This document shows positions 1 to 10,214 of a DNA stretch of 64,000 bases, one piece after another. How positions within the stretch are numbered: position 1 is the first letter of the stretch; each line of letters starts with the position of its first letter. The notes beneath the pieces were generated by a model that saw only the letters and a program-made list of their open reading frames with translations, made no database searches and was not told the origin of the DNA. Origin of the DNA: Bacteroidota bacterium (GTDB lineage Bacteria; Bacteroidota; Bacteroidia; AKYH767-A; OLB10); assembly GCA_016714535.1 (NCBI GenBank), contig JADKDR010000004.1:62001-126000 (forward strand), written 5' to 3'. A program made the translations under genes and the position numbers.

Positions 1-89
1 TACAATCGTTAGCACCTGCTGCATATATGATTCGGATAACAGATGGCGCTTCAACTTTACACTCAGTAAAATTGTTGGTGCAGCGGTAA
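1..89 (+). CDS. 3' end of a T9SS-sorted protein (partial)
   Basis: Twenty-eight codons are open from base 3 to the TAA at 87-89. The encoded tail (..APAAYMIRITDG.., ending KLLVQR) has the usual shape of the last strand of a type A T9SS C-terminal sorting domain: an 'aG-Y-iRi-dG' stretch followed by a basic end. The rest of the gene lies left of the window. The next gene starts 27 bp downstream on the same strand, so the two may be co-transcribed. What the missing passenger domain does cannot be told. Confidence 0.6.
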   Translation, partial: QSLAPAAYMIRITDGASTLHSVKLLVQR

Positions 90-116
90 GCGGCTCTGTT
101 TTATTTAAGTAAAGAA

Positions 117-3100
117 ATGAAGAAAATTGTATCGGGCATGGTTGCCTTTTTTTGTATTCTTAGCTATTTTGAAAGTATAGCTCAAAATGTAGGTATTGGT
201 ATAGCAACCCCAACTCAAAAATTACATGTGAATGGAACATTGCGAATAGACAATGCCTTTATGCCAAATAATTTACCCGGAGCAAATGGAGAATTCCTAA
301 TGTCACTTGGACCTGGTGTTGCACCTCAATGGCGCAACCTAAATGCAATTAGCGATTCTACTAACTGGCGTCTTATTGGCAACAGCATTACTTCTGCAAA
401 TTTTATTGGAACATTAAATGCCTTTGATTTTATAACACGCACCAACAATGTTGAACGTATGCGTGTGATTGGAATAGCGGGTGCTACTCAAGGATTTGTT
501 GGAATTAATACAGCAGCACCTACCGAGCGTTTGCATGTAAATGGAAACATGCGATTGGATAATGCTTTTATGCCTGGCAATACTGCCGGCACTAGCAGTC
601 AATTACTTTTGTCGCAAGGAGCGGGCGTTGCGCCTGTATGGCGAAACTATACTGCATTGGCTGATACAACCAATTGGCGATTGATAGGCAACACCATTAC
701 CTCAGCAAATTTTATTGGAACATTAAATGCCTTTGATTTTATAACACGCACCAACAATGTTGAACGTATGCGTGTGATTGGAATAGCGGGTGCTACTCAA
801 GGATTTTTTGGAATTAATACAGCAGCACCTACCGAGCGTTTGCATGTAAATGGAAACATGCGATTGGATAATGCTTTTATGCCTGGCAATACTGCCGGCA
901 CTAGCAGTCAATTACTTTTGTCGCAAGGAGCGGGCGTTGCGCCTGTATGGCGAAACTATACTGCATTGGCTGATACAACCAATTGGCGATTGATAGGCAA
1001 CACCATTTCCTCAGCAAATTTTATTGGAACATTAAATGCCTTTGATTTTATAACACGCACCAACAATGTTGAACGTATGCGTGTGATTGGAATAGCTGGG
1101 TGCTACTCAAGGTTTGTTGGAATTAATACAGCAGCACCTACCGAGCGTTTGCATGTAAATGGAAACATGCGATTGGATAATGCTTTTATGCCTGGCAATA
1201 CTGCCGGCACTAGCAGTCAATTACTTTTGTCGCAAGGGCCGGGCGTTGCGCCTGTAGGCGAAACTATACTGCATTGGCTGATACAACCAATTGGCGATTG
1301 ATAGGCAATACCATTACCTCAGCAAATTTTATTGGAACATTAAATGCCTTTGATTTTATAACACGCACCAACAATGTTGAACGTATGCGTGTGATTGGAA
1401 TAGCGGGTGCTACTCAAGGTTTTTGGAATTAATACAGCAGCACCTACCGAGCGTTTGCATGTAAATGGAAACATGCGATTGGATAATGCTTTTATGCCTG
1501 GCAATACTGCCGGCACTAGCAGTCAATTACTTTTGTCGCAAGGGGCGGGCGTTGCCCCTGTATGGCGAAACTATACTGCATTGGCTGATACAACCAATTG
1601 GCGATTGATAGGCAATACCATTACCTCAGCAAATTTTATTGGAACATTAAATGCCTTTGATTTTATAACACGCACCAACAATGTTGAACGTATGCGTGTG
1701 ATTGGAATAGCGGGTGCTACTCAAGGATTTGTTGGAATTAATACAGCAGCACCTACCGAGCGTTTGCATGTAAATGGAAACATGCGATTGGATAATGCTT
1801 TTATGCCTGGCAATACTGCCGGCACTAGCAGTCAATTACTTTTGTCGCAAGGGCGGGCGTTGCGCCTGTATGGCGAAACTATACTGCATTGGCTGATACA
1901 ACCAATTGGCGATTGATAGGCAACACCATTTCCTCAGCAAATTTTATTGGAACATTAAATGCCTTTGATTTTATAACACGCACCAACAATGTTGAACGTA
2001 TGCGTGTGATTGGAATAGCGGGTGCTACTCAAGGATTTGTTGGAATTAACACAGCCGCTCCAACTGAGCGTTTGCATGTAAATGGAAACTTGCGATTGGA
2101 TAATGCTTTTATGCCTGGCAATTTGCCCGGAATAAACAATCAGGTATTAACATCCATGGGGCCAGGAGTGGCACCACAGTGGCGCAATTTTTCGGCACTT
2201 GCAGATACTACAGCATGGCGATTGGTGGGCAACACCTTAGTTGGTACAGAGTTTATTGGGTCGCTTAATAATTTTGATTTTATAATGCGCACTAATAATG
2301 TGCCGCGTGTATGGCTAAAGAATACAGGCTTGCTGGGTATTAATACAAATACTCCATCGGCATTAACACATATCAATGCAGTAACCGGCAATACCGTAGG
2401 TTTACGTGTAACATCGCAAGACAGTATTACGGCCAACTTTATTACCAGTGGCACCGGTAACACTGCCGAATTAACTAATAACTCCGGCACAGGAGGATAT
2501 GTTTTGAAATTAAATACAGTAAATGCCGCCAATGCAAACCCTACTTTAATTTTGCAAAATAACGGGCAAGGCAATGGCATGAATCTGACAAATTTCAATG
2601 GTGTAGGAGTCGGATTCAGATTGGTAATGCAAAATGCAACCGTTGGCCAAGGTATGAATTTGCAAATGCTTACACCATCAAGCACGGCAACCGGATTCTA
2701 CTTACAACAAAAAGCAAGAGGCAGAGGAATGCATATAGACATTGATAGTACTATCAATACCAACGAAGGGTTACTCATCAATCATAAAGGAACAGGCACC
2801 AGCATTAACCTGATAAGAACAAACATCACAGGAAGTGGCATCACACTTACTATGCCTGCCAGCTCAACAGGAGATGGTCTTAATATAACCCATGGTGGCA
2901 CAGCAGGGTATGGTTCGCTTATAACACGCAATGGTACCTCGGGCGTTGGTAGTCGTATTGTTTTATCGAGTGGTTCCAATGCAAACACAGCACTCGAAGT
3001 GGTACAATCCGGAACTGGTATTGGTATTAATGCAAGTTCAACCAACTCAGCAACTGTAGTTGGTGTTAATTCAAGTACTACAGGTACATCAGGAATTTTT

Positions 3101-3778
3101 ACTGCCAATACTGCTACCAGTATTCCAGGTGTAACTTTTTCATTGAACCCACCTTTACCTCCCGGTTATGTCACCAATTTCAAGCCGGGTATAGGAGTAC
3201 AAGCTGCCGGTGCTGGGCACGGTATAAATGCCAGTAGTTTTGAAGATGGCAATACTGCAACCGACCATGATGGTGGTATATTTTATGTACGTCAAACAAA
3301 TGTAAGCAATGTAAACATGGCAGTTACTTCGGTAGCTGCACTAATAAATAATACTGTATATAAAGTAATCGGGCTTGGCACCGTTTCTACACTTGTAAAA
3401 GATAATACGGGCAACCTTCGCATTATGTCGGCTCCCGAAACGCCTGAAGTTTTGTTACAGGATTTCGGACGAGGTCAATTAGTAAATGGTAAAGCTCATA
3501 TTAATATCGACTCCACTTTAGCACGCAATATTAAAGTAGACGAGGCGCATCCTATGGAAGTTTTTATACAACTAAAAGGAGATTGCAAAGGAGTATATGT
3601 AACTAACGAAACTCAATATGGATTTGACGTTATTGAATTGCAAAGTGGAAAGAGCAATGTTGAATTCAGTTGGTTCCTGAGTGCGAATCGTGCCAACGAG
3701 GTTATTGGCGATCAGATTATTCAATATGAAAACAATCGCTTTAAGTTGATGCAGGCCAAGGGAGAGATTGGAAGATAA
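117..3778 (+). CDS. Repeat-built tail-fibre-like surface protein (frameshifted in sequence)
   Basis: A signal peptide (about residues 1-22, ending SIAQ) is followed by seven copies of a roughly 103-residue module carrying a fibre-type 'VGINTAAPTERLHVNG' motif. A beta-rich C-terminal region of about 480 residues follows. The motif is common in Bacteroidota proteins with a phage-tail-fibre/trimeric-stalk look, so a surface stalk is inferred. The frame is broken at about 1256 (one T missing), about 1418 (two bases missing) and about 1852 (one base missing). A compensating +1/-1 pair near 1096-1113 changes four residues. Restoring the four lost bases makes the length exactly 1,222 codons, so this is one gene of about 1,221 aa. 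No type A or B sorting domain is obvious at its C-terminus. Function is unknown. Confidence 0.75.
189..2332 (+). repeat. Seven tandem coding repeats, 309-bp period
   Basis: Repeat units begin at 189, 498, 807, 1116, 1422, 1731 and 2039. Spacing is 309 bp except 306 and 308 where bases are missing, and the last unit is about 294 bp. Units 2-5 are nearly identical at the DNA level. The first and last units are more diverged, as expected when inner units are homogenised by recombination. Each unit encodes 103 residues containing 'RLHVNGNMRLDNAFMPG' and 'ANFIGTLNAFDFITRTNN'. Confidence 0.9.
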
Positions 3779-4024
3779 GTGATATTCGCACTTCGCATAA
3801 TTTATTCGTTACAATTCTTATTAATCTTTATTTATCCGCGCAGTTACATCGCTGTATCCCTTTTTAATTTTTTGGCCGAATTATAGTCGTATACTTCTTT
3901 ATGGTTGCAGGAAAAAACTTCTCTAAAAACACTTTCGACAAAAAGCCCAAATAAGTTTTTTTTAAGGTTAATAATTTCTTGTCATACAATTTATCGAAAC
4001 AGACGCTGCTCTGTGTAACATAAA
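3779..4024. other. Convergent intergenic gap, nothing recognised
   Basis: This A+T-rich spacer separates two convergent genes. I see no strong hairpin with a T-run, no tRNA and no plausible ORF. Confidence 0.5.
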
Positions 4025-6105
4025 TTAAAGCTGCCCGCTCACAATCCTACTTGTGCTCACATCTTCGTTCGTTTTAATTTTTAGAAAGTAAACTCCTGAG
4101 CCACGAGAAAAATTATTTACCACAAAAATCTGTATACCGGTAGTTGTATACGTTTCCAAATTAGAATAAAGCACTTTGCCTGCACTATCATTAATTTCAC
4201 AATGTACTTTTCCCGGTTTAGCAATATTAAAAGTAAAGCTAAATTTATCGGCAAACGGATTAGGATACACTTTAATTTGTTGTGTGTCATTATTTTTTTC
4301 TGCCACGGCAAGTCCGGTGCAAGTGCCGGGCATGTTAACATCTAACCATAGTAATCGTTGCTGTATATAAGTTTTCATGTTTGTTATTTCGCCTACATAA
4401 TCATTTGCTACTGGTAGTGGATTTGCCCACAAGGCAATACCCAGCACCGGCCATTTGGCAAAATGCCTATCCTTTGCTTCGTTAAGCAGCGTGGCCATTG
4501 TATCAATTTGATTCAGCAATGCATCGGTGTGCAAGGTTGATTGGCGCAGTTGTGTCCATCGGCATTTTAGCATGTCTTTATAGGTTGGGTCTTGCAACAT
4601 TTTTGTCCACCAAAAGGGAACATTGTCGCCACCCTTCGTGCCGCAAATAATGTTGTATTGATATTGCCAACCGGAGGTTAAATATCCTTCGCAATAATCA
4701 GCATTCCAAAATGCAATGTTGTAATCCCATGCAGGGCCAACAAATAATTTTCCGCCTTTCGTATTTTTCTTCTTGCATAAAAAAGTATTGATGCGATATG
4801 CATCCACATTCTTACATGCTTCGTTCCGTTTAAATAGTCGACAAATGATTGCACATCAATATAATTTTTGTAACCACTATCGGTATTCAAAAACCATGAA
4901 GAAAACAGTGCTCGTTCAAACGTATCGATATATGCTTGAATATAAGTGCTCTGTTTTGCAACTATCTTTATATCGGAAGGATACTCATACTGGTAATAAA
5001 TTTTTGTTCCCGGTACACCATCGTATTTAGAACTCCAACCTGCGCCACCGGCACCTGTAGTTTTATCAATCTTTACAATGTAACCACCGGAAACATCATT
5101 CCCGACTGTATCGGTGGGTAGCATTTTCGAAATATCTACACGGTTTGAATCGCGTTTTACTTTTTCTTCCATCACATAAATACCCAAATACTCACTGTTG
5201 ATTATCAATTCGCAAAAGCGTGTGCGCGATGCATAGTGCCCTGTTCTATTTGCAATATCATATGCAAGCACATTGCGCATACAAGTTTTATCATTGTAGG
5301 GGGCGTATAATATCCAATCACTTTGAGCCAGCATTGCAAGCACCATGGTATCGGTTTCCATATTAGTAGCATCAACCGTTTCGAATGCGTATTGTTTTTG
5401 CGCAAAGGTTTGTGACCAACTACCACGAATTTCAATGGCTATGTTTCCATTGTAATTATTAAACGGGTCGGTCAAGTAGTTTCTTACTTCTACACCATTA
5501 TCTATTATACCCATGTGCACAATCTTTTTAGGATTATCAACTATAGTTTGTCCATTGGTATTAATAATTGCAATTGGCCGATTAGAAGATTTAAATAATG
5601 CCGGATAAGCAGGAGCATTGCTAAACTTAATATTCCACGAAACTACCGAACCAGTTGAAAACAGGTTATGATCTTCTACTTTCAATTGCCACGTACCATT
5701 TCCATTTTGATTATTATTTACATTACCTAAATTATCTTCTGCTTTGTAGTTGCCCGTAAACTGGGCTGCACCGTTTTTTATATTAGTTGTGGCAGAGCCG
5801 GAAAAGCATGTGTTGGTATAGTTATTCCCTGTGCCTCCATTATACTTTGATAAGTCTATAACAGTGCCATCGGGCGCTACCAGTTGAATAGTCAATTGAT
5901 TATCGTTGTTATGATTTATATTAATACAAACAGACTCAACACCAAATGCGCTATCAATAACATTACTAGAAAGGCCACTAACAACACTTGGAAAAAATAC
6001 CACAGGGCCATTGTCGGGAATGATGCCTCCTCTACCATTAAAAGTTTGGGCTTTTGCAAATGCTGAAAACATGAAAAAGAAAAGATAAAGTGCAGATTTT
6101 TTCAT
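4025..6105 (-). CDS. CotH-kinase family protein with P-domain and T9SS sorting domain (one frameshift)
   Basis: Order from the N-terminus: signal peptide (about 1-19); a proprotein-convertase P-domain-like region (about 30-160); a CotH-type kinase fold (about 170-600) with 'YVMEEKVKRDSNRVDISKM', 'GGYIVKIDKTTG' and 'GPAWDYNIAFWNADY', the last holding the conserved WD motif; and a type A sorting domain starting 'VYPNPFADKFSF'. CotH proteins of spore coats phosphorylate partner proteins; the substrate here is unknown. The frame breaks at about 4832-4834, where an A-run (plus strand) is one base short. Adding it joins ..FVDY to FKRNEACKNVDAYRI, matches the family spacing and gives 693 aa. Most likely a secreted or surface enzyme. 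The break is probably a sequence error. Confidence 0.8.
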
Positions 6106-6274
6106 TCGCGAAGGATAGAAATAAAAAATGACTGCCGTGATTTAGGCAACGTGCTTCATTGGTATACATAACAAGATTTATCAATAAGGTATCTTTGTTT
6201 TTAAAGTAATATTAAATTGCATAAACATAAAATACGCTTGCATAAAAATAACCCTGCATGTGTGTATATCTGAT

Positions 6275-6311
6275 TTTAAAAAAAAGGTACAGTATCTGCT
6301 ACTGCACCTTT
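6275..6311 (-). terminator. Rho-independent terminator of the S74/fibre-like gene
   Basis: On the minus strand a 12-bp stem (AAAGGTGCAGTA pairing with TACTGTACCTTT, one G-U pair) with a 5-base loop is followed by a run of eight T. It sits about 35 bp after the stop codon of the upstream minus-strand gene. Confidence 0.8.
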
Positions 6312-6344
6312 ATAGTCTTCAATAAGCCTACCTCTGCAATACGT

Positions 6345-7834
6345 TTATTTTGTCAATTCCATTTTTTTGGTTGCAACCTTTGCACCATCTAGAAACAACG
6401 AATAAAAATAACTGCCTGCTGCAAATTCATTTGCATGTATAATTACTTGTTGTGTACCTGCCGTATTAATATCAAAAATTTTTATTGGCACACCCTTCAT
6501 ATCTGCAACCACCAATTGCGCAGAATGGAATTTAGCAGGAACATAAAATTCAATTACCGATTGTTTCGAAAATGGATTAGGATTGTTTTGTTCCAATTGT
6601 GCTTCATCCAAGGCCGGTGCAGCGCCTTGCTTTTTTCTGTAGGCGCCAAACCCAAACAACATTGTGACAGTGCCGTTTCAAATTTTTGCATCTGAGTGGT
6701 CAATTCTTCAAGCTGTTTTTGTAGTTGTGCATTACTGTTTTTTAATTCATTAAGACTTGCCTCCTTGGCTTGCAATTGTTTTTCCTGCTCCTGCATGGCA
6801 GCAGTAAGTACGGGTATCATTCCAATATAGTTTACCGATTTAAATGCTTGTTGCCCCAACTTTTCATTCGCATCATTGTTGCGTATAAGTTCAGGAAAAA
6901 CCGTTTCCAAATTTTGAGCTATAAAACCATGCTGCTTTACCGCAGGTAAATTCATTCCAGAAAACTCTCCTACCTTAAAGTCGTATGTCTTCACTTCTAA
7001 CCTCATCACTTGTTGTAGCGCATTTTGTATGGGAACAATGTTGGTTTTTAGCTTTTCATCCGATGGCAAATAAGAACCGGTGCAATATACATTGCCAACA
7101 AAATAGCCGGCATAACCTCCTGAACTTACACCATATATTCCATAGGAGTTTGTACCATTAGCTATTCCTGTAACGGCCTGTGTTATGTTATTGGTCACAA
7201 TACCAATGATGGCATTGGTGGGTGCCTTTACACCAAATTTCGCACCTGCATAAGATCCGGGATTAACATCATTGAGAAACAAATTCCCTGCTGAATCAAG
7301 AACCATATAAATTTTTTCAACGGTTGACTGCTTAGGTCGATATAACCATGAAAACGTAGGGGTATTGTCGCGACTGTCAATTCGAAATGCGGCACCTCTG
7401 TAGTCGTTGTAAAGGTTTGGATGGCGGAAATTGACATCGAAATTGAGTATTGGTGTATTGCCAAAAACTTCTGTCGTCAAACCCATCGGTATATTTGAAT
7501 TAGTAATTTGAATATCGCCATTTACCGATAGCTTGGCTGGAGGGTTTGTAACTCCTATACCAAGGCTGCCGGTTATACGTGCACTGCCTGTAACGTGCAG
7601 TCGGGTAGAAGGATTGGTATTGCCAATTCCAACATTGCCTGCTGAACTCACCGTGACTCTTACAGCATTGTTTGTTTTTATTTGCAAGTTTTTAGCATCG
7701 GTGGTGCCAATAAAATTTGTTCCGGGGGTGGTACCCGAATTTCCGGTAAGCGCCCATTGTGCCTGAACGGTGTGTACGCTCAAGGCTACTGTAAGCAGTG
7801 ACGCAGCTCCAAGTAGGTTAATTTTCTTTCTCAT
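6345..7834 (-). CDS. Fibre-like protein with S74 intramolecular chaperone domain, coiled coil and T9SS sorting domain (one frameshift)
   Basis: Signal peptide about 1-25 (ends TVQAQ); a fibre-type 'GNVGIGNTNPSTRLHVTG' segment at about 66-85; an S74/endosialidase-chaperone-like domain starting at about residue 258 with 'PSDEKLKTNI' and 'KQHGFIAQNLETVFPELI'; a coiled coil at about 345-400; a type A sorting domain ('NNPNPFSKQSVIEFYVPA'). S74 domains trimerise fibres and can self-cleave at the Ser of the SDxxLK motif. The frame breaks in a run of six T (plus strand 6631-6636). One more base joins the two parts and gives 496 aa. Likely a trimeric surface fibre. Confidence 0.8.
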
Positions 7835-8360
7835 AATTTTTTTTGTTTAACGATTATTAAAGATTTTGAAATTTTCTAGCTAATTCTGGCAAATACGTAT
7901 TGCTGAACTTTTATTGATTGATTAATAGAATTTTCTCTCTATTATATTTAATGCAAGATAAGAATAAACCATAAGGTTCGGCTATTTTTTTCTAATGTTG
8001 GATAGAATTAATTACAATTATTTATGCAATATGAACTACGGTGAAGTTTGCAAAAACTTCAATAAGCAAAAGTGTCTTTGCATCTCTAACGCTGTCTAGA
8101 TTTCGAATTTATTAGGAACAAATTTTTTGTTAAGTAAGGCGCATTTTGTAGAACATAGCAGGCGCACTGCAGTCAGCGCATTTGCATTGTAAGCAATTAA
8201 AACAGCCTAGTACGGTGGCCAACGTAGATAAAAGGAAATTTGCATTCAAAAAATCAATTAGATAAATATAATACCGACTTAAAAAAAGTTTACAATTAAA
8301 CTCATAGTCCAAATCCAAAAATCTTATCCCTTCAACCATAGCAAAGTTCCTAGATGCAAA
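7835..8360. other. 526-bp gap without a convincing gene
   Basis: This A+T-rich stretch lies between two minus-strand genes. The only ORF (8130-8339, minus, 69 aa) has a signal-like hydrophobic centre and several cysteines but no recognisable domain and no start signal. I do not call it. Confidence 0.4.
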
Positions 8361-9077
8361 TCACTTAGCCAGTATTTCTTTCACCACCGTACCATTTTTA
8401 TAAAGTACTGTTTTCTTAAGTTTACCATCTTCGGAGTATTCCTTCCATTCTCCTTCTTCAACATCGTTTATGTGATTACCCTCTTTTTGAACAGTACCAT
8501 TTGCATAATACTCTTTGATAGGCCCTTCTAATCTTCCATCCTTGTAGGTGTACATGGTTATTAGTTTTCCATCTTGGTTATACCATTTGGTTTCGCCTTC
8601 ACGCTTTCCGTTGTTATAAACTCCTTCTTCCTGTTTCTGACTGTTTTCGTAATACATTATTTTTTCGCCATGTAGCAGTCCACTTTTATAATGTTCTATG
8701 ACCGACTGCATACCATAATGATACTTTACACGCAAACCATGTAACTTTCCATCAACATAATTTTCATCGAGATCAATGGTACCTCCCCGGTTAAGTTCTA
8801 CCACAGTGCCATTTAAAACGCCATCCGAGTATTCTTCGAGCCTATTAAGTGGACCATTGGTATAGTACTTTTTCCATACCCCATCTTTTTTACCCTGAAG
8901 CAAATATCCGGATTCAGCTATTTCATCACTCTGATTTCTTACTTCAAGAAACTCCAAATTCTTTTTTCCTTCAACTTTGGTGCGTGTAGTGTCAATACTT
9001 GCATATACAGCAGGTTGTGCTTTGGTGCTCAGGCAACCTGCACACAACGTTGCCAACAAAAAAGATTTTTTTATCAT
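8361..9077 (-). CDS. YwqK-like MORN-variant repeat protein, exported
   Basis: 238 aa. An N-terminal signal peptide (about 1-20) is followed by repeated short units of the type 'GKKDGVWKKYYTNG', 'NGTVVELNRGG', 'GKREGETKWYNQDGK' and 'EGEWKEYSEDGKL'. This is the MORN-like pattern of proteins annotated as YwqK-family antitoxins. In Bacteroidota such proteins are usually exported and stand alone, so the antitoxin label should not be read as function. No partner toxin gene is adjacent. Function unknown; probably periplasmic or outer-membrane associated. Confidence 0.75.
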   Translation of the reverse strand: MIKKSFLLATLCAGCLSTKAQPAVYASIDTTRTKVEGKKNLEFLEVRNQSDEIAESGYLLQGKKDGVWKKYYTNGPLNRLEEYSDGVLNGTVVELNRGGTIDLDENYVDGKLHGLRVKYHYGMQSVIEHYKSGLLHGEKIMYYENSQKQEEGVYNNGKREGETKWYNQDGKLITMYTYKDGRLEGPIKEYYANGTVQKEGNHINDVEEGEWKEYSEDGKLKKTVLYKNGTVVKEILAK

Positions 9078-9143
9078 CGGTAAAATATTATTTGCAACAA
9101 ATCAACTTAAAAATGCGAAGCAACACAAGAGGAAAAATGAAAA

Positions 9144-10166
9144 TTAAGTTATTTCGAATAATCGGTTAGCAGCTTGTGCTATGGCAGTTACATCTTGCAT
9201 GCGCATGCAATTGAAATGCCCTTTGGGGCATTTGTCATATCCAAGCTTGGAACAAGGCCTGCACCCTAAGTCGCTTACCTCGGCTATGTATTGAGGCACA
9301 CATTCTTTTCCATAATAGGGCGACATGCCAAAGCGTGGTGTAGTATTGCCCCACACCGAAATTACCGGCTTGCGAAACGCAGCCGCTACATGCATCATGG
9401 CAGTATCGTGCGTAAGCACCGCTTTGCTCTGGCTAACAATAGAAACCGATTGATTGAGATTGTATAAGCCGCACGCATTAATCACCTTGCTACTATTTTT
9501 TGCACTACTTAAAACTGCCTGTGCTACCTGGTCATCTTCCTTACTGCCAATTAATATTACAGGCTGCTTTAATTGCCCTACAATAGATGATATCATATCG
9601 GAGGGTAAACGCTTGGTTGCATGCTGCCCACCTATTGCATAAACAATGAAAGAGCCTTTGCCTAAACCAAAAGATTTGTTTACATCTACCTCATCATGAG
9701 CAGCTATAAAATAATTGAGTCCTGCATCATCATTCATCACTCCCAACGATGTAACGGTATCCATATACCGCTGAACAATGTGTACATCGGGCAGCTTATT
9801 AATTTTAAACTGAGTTAGCAGCAATTTTCGTAAATTAAGCTTGTCAAATGAAAAGGCTTTAGCGCGAAGGGCAAACTTAATTTGAGCTGTTCGAAGGTTG
9901 TGATGCAAATCGATTACATAGTCATACTTTTCCTGTTTTAATTGTTGCAAAATTGGCTTGATGTCATGGTCGAGCAGAAAGTACTTATCGATGTACGGAT
10001 TGTGCGCTATTATAGGTTCAAATTGCTTTTTGGTAAAAAAATGTACTTCTGCATTATTCAACTGCTGTTTTATACAACGCATCACCGGTGATGTCAAAAC
10101 GATATCACCAATCGAGCTAAAGCGTAGAATTAAAAACTTAGGCACTCCAGAATTATTTGAGGTCAA
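9144..10166 (-). CDS. Glycosyltransferase family 9 (heptosyltransferase-like)
   Basis: About 340 aa with the GT9/WaaF-type layout. The N-terminal Rossmann fold opens with 'LRFSSIGDIVLTSPV'; the sugar-nucleotide-binding half has 'GGQHATKRLPSDMI' and 'LTHDTAMMHVAAAF' followed by 'PVISVWG'. These enzymes add heptose or a related sugar to the lipopolysaccharide core at the inner membrane. The longest frame starts at a TTG (10166) with no ATG available. A GTG eight codons in (10145) is an alternative and would lie downstream of a TTTG-N18-TAATTTTG promoter-like stretch. The gene is divergent from tatD, only 48 bp away. The specific sugar cannot be told. Confidence 0.85.
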   Translation of the reverse strand: MTSNNSGVPKFLILRFSSIGDIVLTSPVMRCIKQQLNNAEVHFFTKKQFEPIIAHNPYIDKYFLLDHDIKPILQQLKQEKYDYVIDLHHNLRTAQIKFALRAKAFSFDKLNLRKLLLTQFKINKLPDVHIVQRYMDTVTSLGVMNDDAGLNYFIAAHDEVDVNKSFGLGKGSFIVYAIGGQHATKRLPSDMISSIVGQLKQPVILIGSKEDDQVAQAVLSSAKNSSKVINACGLYNLNQSVSIVSQSKAVLTHDTAMMHVAAAFRKPVISVWGNTTPRFGMSPYYGKECVPQYIAEVSDLGCRPCSKLGYDKCPKGHFNCMRMQDVTAIAQAANRLFEIT

Positions 10167-10202
10167 AATTATATTTAATTCAAACGATGCAAACAGGAAT
10201 CA

Positions 10203-10214
10203 TACTTTTGCACC
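10203..10214 (+). promoter_or_regulatory. -7 element (TACTTTTG) four bases before the tatD start
   Basis: TACTTTTG at 10203-10210 fits the Bacteroidota -7 consensus TAnnTTTG and is followed by CACC and then the ATG. No TTTG lies at the expected -33 spacing. If it is used, the transcript would be leaderless or nearly so. Confidence 0.4.

Noticed and set aside
414..1835. Near-identical minus-strand 62-aa ORFs at 414-602, 723-911 and 1647-1835
   Set aside because: They are antisense shadows of the 309-bp coding repeat, with no domain and identical phase.
189..2332. CRISPR-like array
   Set aside because: The repeats are 309 bp and contiguous without spacers, and they code for protein.
1407..3778. 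Two extra open frames (1407-1916 and 1889-3778) as separate genes after 117-1301
   Set aside because: The protein pattern continues across all breaks and the four missing bases restore a single 1,221-aa frame, so I annotate one gene.
4117..4341. 74-aa ORF inside the CotH gene (minus strand, alternate frame)
   Set aside because: It lies entirely within the recognised sorting domain of the CotH protein in another frame.
6631..6636. Programmed ribosomal slippage at the T6/A6 run of the S74-fibre gene
   Set aside because: The A-run is not in the register of a canonical A-AAA-AAG slippery heptamer, and similar homopolymer breaks occur in unrelated conserved genes, so an error is the simpler explanation.
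8130..8339. 69-aa minus-strand ORF in the 7.8-8.4 kb gap
   Set aside because: No recognisable domain, no start signal, no conserved context.
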